A stretch of DNA of 12,876 nt from Strigomonas culicis. Lineage: Eukaryota; Euglenozoa; Kinetoplastea; Trypanosomatida; Trypanosomatidae. The stretch spans positions 1-12,876 of the forward strand of contig AUXH01000547.1 in assembly GCA_000482145.1 (NCBI GenBank), given 5' to 3'. Of the stretch, positions 1 through 7,678 are shown piece after piece; position 1 is the first letter of the stretch; each line of letters starts with the position of its first letter. The translations under genes were made by a program, and so were the position numbers. The notes beneath the pieces were generated by a model. It had not been told where the DNA came from and did not search any database. It worked only from the letters and a program-made list of their open reading frames with translations.

Positions 1-387
1 TTTTTCGTTGTTGTGTGATTATTTTTCCCTCTTTTGTATGCCAGCCAATACTATTAGTAGTAGTAATAGCATTATTCATTATTCTTTTTTTCTTCTTCTT
101 CAAACTTCTCTGTGTATTCACTTCATTATGTTTTTTTTTCAGTTACCATTGTTAAAAAAAAAGATAATAAATCTAAAAAAAGAAGAAAGAAGCTGAAACA
201 CCTTTTATAAGTGTAAAAATATCAATTGCAGTATACACATATATCTACATGTATCAACTAAAAGGAAACAAAAAAAACTCGACGAACAAATACCGTCACA
301 ACGATGTCCCCTTCTGTAACTAAGGACTGATTATTATAGAATTACTATGTAAAAACGTCTGTATGTATACATGTGTGCATATACTGT

Positions 388-445
388 TTCTCTCCCTCTA
401 TCTATCTATCTCTATTGTTGATGTTGTTTATAAAGTGCAACCTAG
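388..445 (+). promoter_or_regulatory. candidate polypyrimidine tract and SL trans-splice acceptor for the arrestin-like gene
   Basis: A pyrimidine-rich run at 388-413 is followed by the AG dinucleotides 434-435 and 444-445. In trypanosomatids the first AGs after such a tract commonly accept the spliced leader. Either would give a 5' UTR of roughly 72-82 nt. A later AG at 479-480 would give a 37-nt leader without the short upstream ORF at 455. The tract is seen directly; its use as an acceptor is inference. Confidence 0.5.
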
Positions 446-454
446 GCCACACAT

Positions 455-478
455 ATGTCCTGTTATTCATACATTTGA
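455..478 (+). other. 7-codon upstream ORF in the putative 5' UTR of the arrestin-like gene
   Basis: ATG at 455 is followed by six sense codons and TGA at 476-478 (peptide MSCYSYI). It ends 39 nt before the main start at 518. It lies in the mRNA only if the SL acceptor is at 435 or 445 and is excluded if the acceptor is at 480. A peptide this short can occur by chance; a repressive role on translation is speculative. Confidence 0.3.
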
Positions 479-517
479 AGGAAAGGGAAAATAATTATAA
501 TAATAAAAAGAGCTGAA

Positions 518-3501
518 ATGGACGAGACCAGTGCGGCCGCAGGAGAAGCTCCCCCCGCCGCGGCGGCGCTCGTGGCGGTGGTCATGCTGGAGCGGCCGGC
601 GCTGCTGCCCGGCGAGCCGCTCCGGGGCACCGTCACCATCACGGGCGACGCGCCGTGTCTTTCCCTCGCGCAGCAGCTGCAGACCGTCGAGGTGGTGCTC
701 TCGGGGAAGGAGTACGTGGCGACGTCCTTCGCCGCCGCGCAGCGCCGCAGCCACGCGCCACTCGCCGTCGCGCGCACGATGGATCTGAACGCGGCGCTGG
801 CACGCTGCATCCGTCACTACGAGGACGCGGCAGACGCCGTCTGCGTCCATGTGCAGGAGTCACTCGTGTGCTATCGCCACGGCGCGGATGCGGCGATGGA
901 CGCCGCGACGACGCGGCTGCAGCTCCCCTTTTCGTTTCAGATCCCCTCCCACTCACCTCCATCTTTTTATGTGCCCTTTGCGGGGGGGGCGGAGGGGGCC
1001 CAGCCGAGACGGAGGGACAAGGCGTGCACCCTGCTGTATTATCTACAAGTGCACGTGACACCGCGGAGGGACCCGCTGTGCCGCGCCGCCGCGCCGCCGC
1101 CGCCGCCGGCGGTGTACGCCCCGTTCCTGGTGCTTCCAGTGGGTCCCGCGGCCGCGCGGCGGCGCCCTACCCGCCTCGCCCTCGCCCCCCAGCCGCCGCA
1201 ACCGCCGCATGAGAAGGAGCGCGCGGGCGTTTTTGTGGTGTCCGGCGTACCGACCGTGGGGCAGGGTGTGAATGGGAATCGGGTGCGGAGGGAAGAGCGG
1301 GACGGCACCTCGAGTAGCACCGGGGGGCCGTGTCTCGACTCCGCGTCGTGCTCACGGTCATCCGTCTGGTTGGGTGCCGCCCCACTGCGTCTGGACAACC
1401 CTCCGCCGCCGCATGTCCGCACGACGGATCCTTCTTACTTTGACGGCTGGCGCACCCCGAGGCTCGAGCGCGATGGCGCGGACGCTGACGAGGCCCGCCA
1501 TCGCCGCGCGGCGACGCACGACAGGGGCACGGCGCCGCAGGCGATGTGGCAACGCCCGCACGCGGCGTCTCACGGGTGTGGTGGTGAAGGGGGGGAAGAA
1601 GGTGCGGAAGCGGAGGAGGAAAAAGTCAAAGGCATGAGCCGCACGCGTAAACGACGAACCGAACTGGAGAACGCTAACATTAGTACAAATGGCGGCAGCA
1701 GCATGCGTTCAAGCTTGGGGTTGTTCTTTTGTCTTGGCGGGGGGAAGAAGAAAATGGCCGCGAGCCTCGCCGAGCGGTGTTCCGAGCCGCTCACGAGCCC
1801 TCGCCAGGAGCTGCTGCGCTACTACCCGAGTAGGAACAAGGCAAGCCGCACCGACCCCGTCTCGCCTACCTCCTCCGCTGCCTCCTCCATCCCTTTGGAC
1901 GCGCGCCCGGCGCCAGCGGCCGCGGGGCAGGACGGCATCCACCCGGCGGACGAGGCCGCCGCACGCCACGCGAAACCGCCGCAGCAGCAGCTGCTGCCGC
2001 GCACGCCCGCCACCTCGTGCACTTCCGGCACGAGTGGCGGGCCCGGGTGGGGCGCCGCGGCGCCGTCTCCGCTCGTCGCCATGACTGTCTGTCCGCACGT
2101 GGTGGCGGTGGGCACGGCGGCCCCGCGCGATGGCTACGCCCACCTCACGACCCTCTTCGTGGCCGCGAGCGCGGCCGCCGGCCCGCGCCACCCTCACGCC
2201 GGCCGGCCGAGCGCGCTCACCGAGGCGCAGCTGGCGTGGCTGCAGCGGTACAACGACACCGCGGCGGCGGCGGCCGGCGGCGACGGGGCGGATGCCGGCG
2301 CGCCCGCGCCAGAGCACAGCGTGGCCGTCTGCGGGACGCTTATGCACCAACCACCGCGGCCGCAGCAGAAGCCGCGCGCCTCGAAAGGGAGAGAGACGGT
2401 GGTGATGGCCGGCGTCGGGCTCGAGGTCCTGCAGTGCATCACCGTGCGCGGCGACGGCGGAGACCGAAAAGGGGAAAAAAGGAAGAAGAAGCGGGTGCGG
2501 AATGTCACGGGGATGGACCGCCTTTGGCGCAGCCACCGCCGCACCGCAGCCGCGACCTCAGCACGGAGCTGCTCGCGTCGACCTCCGCCGCGGATGCGCC
2601 GCCCGCCATCGCACGTGCGATGGCGGCGGCCGGCGCCTGCCGCAGTATACAGGCGACGCGGTATCTCCACCACGGCCTCCACCCCACACTGAGCAGCGCG
2701 CACGGTGAAAAGGGTAAGACGAGAAGTAGGAGCGCGGGTACGGCGCACTCGGTGCAGTTGCGACTGCCGTCCGGGGGGCTGCCGCCGCAGGGCTCGCACA
2801 CGTTTGAGGTCGCGGTGCACTGCGCGGCGCAGCTGCGGCTGTACGACCCGCTCTTGCTGCTGCTGCTCGACCCGCGGAACCTCAGTGCCGTCTACTATTT
2901 GCAGGAGCAGCAGCAGGAGCAGCCCGGCCACGCCGTACTCGACGCAAGGGCCACGCGCGCGACGCAGCTGATCCTCTTCTACCTCGAGAGCAAGGAGGAG
3001 CGCAAGGTGCTGCCGACCGTCGCCGCGAGGTTTCTGACGTCCACCGTGCTGCTGGTGCTGCGCGCCTCCTATGACACGCAGCGCCACCTCGCAAAGAAGA
3101 AGAAGGAAGCGAAAAGGCAAAGAAAAAAGAGCCGCGCGCATGCAGTGACGGAGACCGCTTTACTGTATCTCACCAGCGACGACGCTTGCAGCGCGGCAGG
3201 GGATGCGAACCGCAGCAGCAGCAGCAACAGTAGCGGTAGCCAGTTTTTGCTCGGCAACAAAGACAACCGTCTCCATGATGACTGCCGCCACCTTGACAGT
3301 GCGACGGTAGTAGATGCCAAGGGAGAGCGACGGGCGATGCACCGCGGTGGATGGGTGCAACAGGAAACGATCATCGTGGAGAACCCTTTCCTTTTGGTGT
3401 ACTCCGGCCATCCCAACACACAAGAACAATCATTGGTGTCAGCACCAGCAACAACATGTGAGATCAATGCTGGTGATGTATGGATGAATACGAAATGCTG
3501 A
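518..3501 (+). CDS. arrestin-like protein, reading frame interrupted by one frameshift
   Basis: Probable arrestin-fold adaptor, a family that links membrane cargo to ubiquitination and trafficking. The first frame runs 518-2692 (724 codons if read straight). Arrestin-N-like features are LLPGEPLRGTVTITG near residues 29-43, VEVVLSGKE soon after, LPFSFQIP..PPSFY at about 136-151, and the beta-rich LLYYLQVHV at 172-180. A long low-complexity middle follows, rich in Pro/Ala/Gly/Ser/Arg, with basic Lys clusters. After about 2462-2546 the plausible protein continues in the -1 frame to TGA at 3499-3501; with one base restored the product would be about 994 residues. ATG 518 is the first in-frame start before the conserved region. 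No canonical PPxY motif of alpha-arrestins is seen. A Vps26-like protein is an alternative. Whether the break is a sequencing error or a real mutation cannot be decided here. Confidence 0.7.
2462..2546 (+). other. frameshift zone in the arrestin-like gene
   Basis: The 5' frame has G/C-rich third positions up to about 2460, then passes through a purine tract (A4 at 2467, G4 at 2471, A6 at 2475, then GGAAGAAGAAG) and degrades into Arg/His/Thr-rich shadow-like sequence that stops at 2692. The -1 frame has plausible codons from about 2490 and clearly from 2545 (RDLSTELLASTSAADAPP). The change matches one missing base, most easily in the A or G homopolymers. The 0-frame codons here (AAA GGG GAA AAA AGG) do not form a canonical X XXY YYZ slippery site, so programmed frameshifting is less likely. 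Confidence 0.7.
2479..3501 (+). CDS. C-terminal portion of the arrestin-like protein in the shifted frame
   Basis: This frame is open from upstream of 2017 but looks coding only from about 2490 onward. It contains LRLPSGGLPPQGSHTFEVAV and a Leu-rich beta-like segment (LRLYDPLLLLLLDPRN), consistent with the C-terminal half of an arrestin fold, then a Gln/Glu run. A strongly basic cluster at 3088-3135 (KKKKEAKRQRKKSR) may be a nuclear signal or an acidic-lipid contact. The final ~110 residues are Ser/Asn-rich and come from visibly less GC-rich DNA. It ends with TGA at 3499. There is no spacer, polypyrimidine tract or convincing start before it, so it is read as the continuation of the gene starting at 518. 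The exact left boundary is uncertain. Confidence 0.6.
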   Translation, partial: KEEEAGAECHGDGPPLAQPPPHRSRDLSTELLASTSAADAPPAIARAMAAAGACRSIQATRYLHHGLHPTLSSAHGEKGKTRSRSAGTAHSVQLRLPSGGLPPQGSHTFEVAVHCAAQLRLYDPLLLLLLDPRNLSAVYYLQEQQQEQPGHAVLDARATRATQLILFYLESKEERKVLPTVAARFLTSTVLLVLRASYDTQRHLAKKKKEAKRQRKKSRAHAVTETALLYLTSDDACSAAGDANRSSSSNSSGSQFLLGNKDNRLHDDCRHLDSATVVDAKGERRAMHRGGWVQQETIIVENPFLLVYSGHPNTQEQSLVSAPATTCEINAGDVWMNTKC

Positions 3502-4040
3502 ATTGTGTTATGTTCCACAAAGAAAAAAGAACAATTATTAATTTGTCTCCAAAGGAAATATAAAAAGCGCTTTTCCAAAGCAGTTTTCTCTGTTTATTTT
3601 AAATACATAATTTTGGTTGTTGTTCTATTTTTTCGACTCTCTTTACATGGTACCTATATATTCAATAAGAGAGAGAGACTAGAAGCTCTATAACCAGAAC
3701 AGCAAAAAAAAAAAAAAGGTTCATATATACCTGTTTTTTAAAACATTACAACATCAAAAGTTTATCGTTATTTGTCTCTTTTTTTATATATCTTCTCTAT
3801 TATGTTGCACTCCAAAAAGAAAAAGGATCACTTTTTACTTTTACTCTTCCTGTATAATTTGGACATTCGAAAGTAAAAAAAAAAATCAAAGGGGCATTAT
3901 TTCTATAATAATCAACATAACCCACAGTATTATTGCTGCTGTCCCTTCGTATCTTTTTTTTTCTCCCTTCTTAGTCTTTACACAGCTTTTTTTTTTCTTG
4001 TCGATCACAGAAAAAAAAAAAAAGAAGTAAAAAAAAGGTA
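3502..4040. other. AT-rich intergenic spacer between the arrestin-like and BCS1-like genes
   Basis: No supported gene. It contains several A and T homopolymers (for example the A run near 3704-3717 and T runs near 3953-3961) and three ATGs, all before 3804; 3804-4040 is free of ATG on the + strand. It should hold the 3' UTR of the arrestin-like gene and the 5' UTR of the gene at 4041. The open frame at 3505-3693 is AT-rich and lacks coding character. Confidence 0.7.
3953..4010 (+). promoter_or_regulatory. candidate polypyrimidine tract and SL acceptor for the BCS1-like gene
   Basis: Pyrimidine tracts at 3953-3972 and 3986-4000 are followed by AGs at 3973-3974, 3984-3985 and 4009-4010. The last (CACAG at 4006-4010) is directly followed by an A-rich stretch and would give a 5' UTR of only 30 nt, with no ATG before the start at 4041. 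Acceptor assignment is inferred from general trypanosomatid rules. Confidence 0.55.
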
Positions 4041-6850
4041 ATGGTGTATCCCCTGGCGACACCCATGGCTCCCTCGAGCATGAGCGTCCTCCCAAATCCT
4101 AACCACAGCACCAATGCGGCGAGCACTCCCAGCAGCGACGGAACCGGCCACGACCACGACCTCCACCTGTTTGCGCAGCAGCTGCTGCACCGCCTCAACG
4201 ATGCGGTGCTCACCCACTCCCCGCTGCGGATGGAGTACCTGCTGCTGCTGCTGCCCTTCCTCATTGGCCTCTGGCGCGCCCTCGTGCCCTTCGTGCGGCC
4301 GCTCGCCGTCTACGGCGCACAGCGCGTCGTGTACGCGCTGCAGCTGGAGCACTATCTGGTCCCCATTGCTGCGTGGCTCGACGCCGATGCGACCTACGTC
4401 CAGCTGCAGGCTGCGCGGAAGGAAAAGCTGTTGAGCGGCGGCGGCGGCGGCGACGGCGGCGAGAGCAGCACGACGCTGCAATTCCTTGGGTGGCGGATCC
4501 AGAAGGACATGTACGTACACCGCCGCATCGCCTCCACGCTGCCCACGACGAACCAGACGCTGTCGCAGAACCACATCCTCACCAAGGCGCTGCTGCTCTA
4601 CGTGGCACACTTCTGGCACCCCAAGCAGCAGCAGCAGCAGCAGCAGCATTTTTCTCGCTGGCAGAGCACGGCGCCGACCGCGGCGGACTACGCCAACAAG
4701 ACGTCGACGCTGCTGCTGCTGAACCCCTTCCACACACGCAGCGGCAACGACCGCTACATCGCGCGGCAGGATGTGCTACACACGGATGTGTGGCGGCTCA
4801 ACCGCGCCAGCACGGCCCACACCAATCTGCTCCGCTACAACTTCAGCCTGTACGACCTCACCGCCGAGGAGGAGGAGGAGCTCGCCCACGCGATGCAGCC
4901 GCGGTCGGGGAAGACTGAGGCAGCGGTGGGCAGCGGCGGTGGCCGCGCGGCGAAGAGCCGCAACCAGCGCTACTTCGACAGCGACTTCAACGCGACCTTC
5001 AACGCGCTGAAAAAGAAGCTGCGCTATTTGAACTTCTTCGTCCTGCTGAAGCTCCCCACCGCGCCATCGTACGTGCCGCTGTGCGGCAGCCGCGCCGTCT
5101 TTGGTGGCGGCGCACCGCGGCGAGACGAACGGGGGCCGCCGCCGCCGTGCCATGCGGGCACCCCCTTCACGCGCGAGGAGCTCTTCTACTACTTCAAGGA
5201 TGTGGAGCTACAGTACGGCTGCGAGCGCGTGACCACGGCGGTCGAGAACGACTCCAGCGCCACGGTGAAGGCGCTGACCACCGTGACGCTGCGCGCGCAC
5301 GGCCCGGCGCGCTACCACGTGTTGGACTTCCTGATGCAGTGCTGCCTGGATTACTACGTCACCCAGATCCCGCTCGCCGGCAGCCAGGTGCGCTACTACT
5401 ACGAGCTGCTGCCGCCGCCCGGCGCCTCCAGCGCGGAGCGGCTCATGGCCACCCTCCTTGCGCCGGAGGCCCGCGCCGCGGAGCCGCAGGCGGAGACGGC
5501 GGCCGTCACTGCGCGGGCGGGCGGCGGCCCGCCCTCCCGTCTTGTGTTCAAGAAGTACGCGCTCCCCAGCACGCGCCATTTCGACACGCTCTTCTTCCCG
5601 CAGAAGGAGAAGACGCTGCGGCTGATGGACGCCTTCTACTTTCGCACGGGGCGATTCGCGATTGAGGGGTTTCCGTACAAGATGGGCTTCCTGCTCTACG
5701 GCCCCTCCGGCACCGGCAAGACGACCTTTGTGAAGTGCCTCGCGGATTACTTTGGCCGCCACGTCGTCTCCGTCCCGCTCGAGTACTTCTCGACGAATCA
5801 GCAGCTCTGTGATGTGCTGCTCAACGGCACCTGCTGGTGCCTGCGCGGCGGCGCCGGCGCCGGCGCGGCGGCGGCGGCGCTGCCGGAGGAGGAGGCCGTC
5901 GAGGGTGACGGCGCGGCGGACGCGCCGTCGGCCGCGATCGACAAGGACTCCGGTGCGAGTAGCAGCGCGTCGAGCAGCGACTACGACAGCGACGGGTCGG
6001 ATGACGGGAGCGCGGACGGCAGCGGCGGCGGCGGCGTCAGCAAGAACGACCTCAAGAAGGAGACGGTCAACTGGGAGAAGGCCATCTACGTCGTGGACAA
6101 CCTCAACTCGCTAAACAGCGTGCTCTGCGCCCGGTCGCGCACGCGCAGTGTGCTCCGGTCGAGGCCCGCCTCGCTCTCCGTCCGCGCCTTCCGCGCCGGC
6201 GCGGACGACGCGGCGACGGCGCAGCGCCACCTCGACCAGTTCATCACCGCGCACCATGCGGATCCGCTGATGGACACCGCCCCGACGAGCGCGGACGCCC
6301 GCACCACGGATGAGGATGAGGCCGACGCGGACGGGCCGCCCGGCGCCGAGGCGGAGGCGTACGAGGAGTACGAGGTGCAGCTGGATGACCGGTCGCACGC
6401 TGCCGGCGACGAGCGGAAGCGAAACCTCTTCGATCTGTTCGACGGCACGGCCGACCGCGTGGACCTCTCGTCTCTGCTGAACATCCTCGACGGCGTCGTC
6501 GACACACCGGGCCGCATCATCGTGTTCATCACGGACCACCCAGAGCGGCTGGACCCCGCGCTCGTGCGCCCCGGACGCATGAGCACAAAGATCAAGTTCG
6601 ACTATATGACCTTCGAGTCGCTCGTCGCCTTCGTGGGTCTGCACTTCGGGTCCTTCGAGCCCGCGCCGGCGGCCGCGGCCGACGGTGCGCGGTGCGCCTC
6701 TGCCGATGCGCTCGGCTACGACCACTACCGCCCCGTCGAGGAGCAGAAGGTGCAGGCCATTCTCGCGGCGCTGCGACACAAACTGCAGCGCGACCGCCGC
6801 GACGAGCAGCGGCGGCGGCGCCGCGCGGGCGAGCCGCCGTTCGCGGCGGA

Positions 6851-6884
<34 letters not shown>

Positions 6885-7184
6885 GCGGCGGCGGTCACAC
6901 CGGCGATGGCGCGGGCGCGGCTGCGGCACAAGACGCTGACACGGGCGCAGATACACACCCTCTTCCAGTGCATCGACGCCGCTGAGAAGGAGCTGGAGGC
7001 ACAAGAGGCAGCGGCCACGGAGGAACAACATGCTCCGCATGCTAATAATGAGAGTAATAATAAAATTGGCATCAGGCTGCACGTCACGCCGGCAGAGATT
7101 GAGATGATTTGTGGTTTCTGTCATACGTTCGAAGATTTTATGCCGTTCTTCCGCAGCCTCATTCATAACGAACTTCACTTGTAA
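4041..7184 (+). CDS. BCS1-like AAA ATPase, enlarged, with altered Walker B and sensor 1
   Basis: 1047 residues, against roughly 420-460 for animal and yeast BCS1, the inner-membrane translocase for the Rieske Fe-S protein. A hydrophobic segment near residues 65-90 suggests one membrane span. A BCS1-type pre-AAA region leads through RHFDTLFF (from 512) and GFPYKMGFLLY to Walker A GPSGTGKT (554-561). The Walker B equivalent AIYVVDN (681-687) ends D686-N687 rather than Asp-Glu. DLSSLLNILDG starts near 808. The sensor-1/SRH block is FITDHPERLDPALVRPGR, with D832 where Asn is usual and R843/R846 retained. Two insertions interrupt the AAA core: about 601-675 (Gly/Ala, then Ser/Asp) and about 694-800 (acidic). 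A Gln run lies near 196 and a D9 run at 939-947. Family membership is secure from the SRH and Walker A; function as a Rieske chaperone is inference, and a plant AATP1-type role is possible. Confidence 0.82.
4626..4646 (+). repeat. CAG trinucleotide run encoding polyglutamine
   Basis: About seven consecutive CAG codons encode a Gln run starting at residue 196 of the BCS1-like protein, ahead of the AAA domain. It is in frame, so length changes in units of three would be tolerated. It is probably a disordered loop. Confidence 0.85.
6855..6881 (+). repeat. GAC trinucleotide run encoding polyaspartate
   Basis: Nine consecutive GAC codons encode Asp939-Asp947 in the C-terminal part of the BCS1-like protein, just after an Arg-rich stretch (QRRRRRAGE). 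The pairing of basic and acidic runs suggests a flexible, charge-patterned loop. Such repeats are often length-polymorphic. Confidence 0.9.
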
Positions 7185-7351
7185 CAAGACAAGGAGGAGC
7201 TTAAAAAATAGTGTTTTTCCTTTAATGATTATTGCGTATTCTCTTCCTTTTTTCTCAAGCATGGTTGCGATATTCTCTACGATAAGCAACCCAGTATTGT
7301 TCTAATGTGCACGAACAAAAACATTTATTTACATATTTGATATTCATATTC

Positions 7352-7373
7352 ATATATATATATATATATATAT
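7352..7373. repeat. (TA)n dinucleotide repeat
   Basis: An uninterrupted run of about 11 TA units lies in the probable 3' UTR or intergenic part between the BCS1-like and MICU-like genes. It is a simple sequence repeat with no evident function. Confidence 0.9.
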
Positions 7374-7510
7374 TTATTTATAGTTGTGTCCTTATTAATG
7401 AATAACGATACACTGAGTGTGTGTGTTTTTCTTTTTACGTTATCAGAGGTGTTAGGTTTTTTTTTTTTTCATGACAGTCATTCGAGTGGTTTTTGTGAAT
7501 ATGTGCTTGA

Positions 7511-7571
7511 CTTTCTCTTCTTCTTCCTTCATTCTTTCTTTTTCTACGTATCACAAGACGAAAACACAAAG
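7511..7571 (+). promoter_or_regulatory. candidate polypyrimidine tract and SL acceptor for the MICU-like gene
   Basis: A long C/T tract (7511-7545, TTCTTCTTCC-type) is followed by AGs at 7556-7557 and 7570-7571. Either gives a 5' UTR of about 107-121 nt with no ATG before 7679. Seen directly as sequence; acceptor use is inferred. Confidence 0.55.
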
Positions 7572-7678
7572 GTCTTTTATTCATCTGTAAACGATAACAC
7601 AACGGGGGCCTATTTGGATTGATAGATTACGTTACATACAGGAGGAAAACTTCAAAAGCAAAGAAATAAAAAGTGAAA

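Larger units (their letters stand above)
1..517. other. AT-rich intergenic spacer upstream of the arrestin-like gene
   Basis: No supported gene. The stretch is T-rich at the left (about 1-150), then A-rich and mixed, with a pyrimidine-rich tract at 388-413 that includes short CTAT repeats. ATG triplets are frequent up to 455, as in ordinary non-coding sequence. It probably holds the 3' UTR of an upstream gene outside the window and the 5' UTR of the gene at 518. A 62-codon open frame at 8-196 is T/A-rich, lacks the strong G/C third positions of the real genes, and is not taken as coding. Confidence 0.7.
7185..7678. other. AT-rich intergenic spacer between the BCS1-like and MICU-like genes
   Basis: No supported gene. 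It contains a (TA)n run near 7352-7373, a T run near 7459-7470, and a pyrimidine-rich tract at 7511-7545. ATGs are scattered up to 7503 and absent from 7504 to the start codon at 7679, consistent with a 5' UTR lying in that last part. Open frames at 7111-7305 and 7386-7622 are AT-rich or shadow the upstream gene and are not accepted. Confidence 0.7.

Noticed and set aside
2467..2482. Programmed -1 ribosomal frameshift site
   Set aside because: In register the codons are AAA GGG GAA AAA AGG; none fits X XXY YYZ with both tRNAs able to re-pair. A homopolymer indel is simpler.
2017..3501. A separate second gene starting at ATG 2017
   Set aside because: The 2017-2460 part of this frame is Arg/Ala/Gly-rich shadow sequence lying opposite good coding sequence of the first frame. 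There is no spacer or polypyrimidine/AG signal. Only the part after about 2490 looks coding.
3505..3693. Small AT-rich open frames in spacers (also 8-196, 7386-7622)
   Set aside because: Their codons match spacer composition rather than the G/C-ending codons of the real genes, and no motif is visible.
6111..7289. Long minus-strand open frame (392 codons) opposite the BCS1-like gene
   Set aside because: It mirrors GC-rich codons of the + strand gene, is Arg/Val/Leu-rich with low-complexity runs, and shows no recognisable domain. The same holds for minus-strand frames at 1709-2536, 2194-3141, 4005-4733, 7886-8566 and 8573-9415.
7673..7678. GTG at 7673 as start of the MICU-like protein
   Set aside because: Eukaryotic nuclear genes rarely use GTG, and a proper ATG lies two codons downstream at 7679 with a good mitochondrial-type N-terminus.
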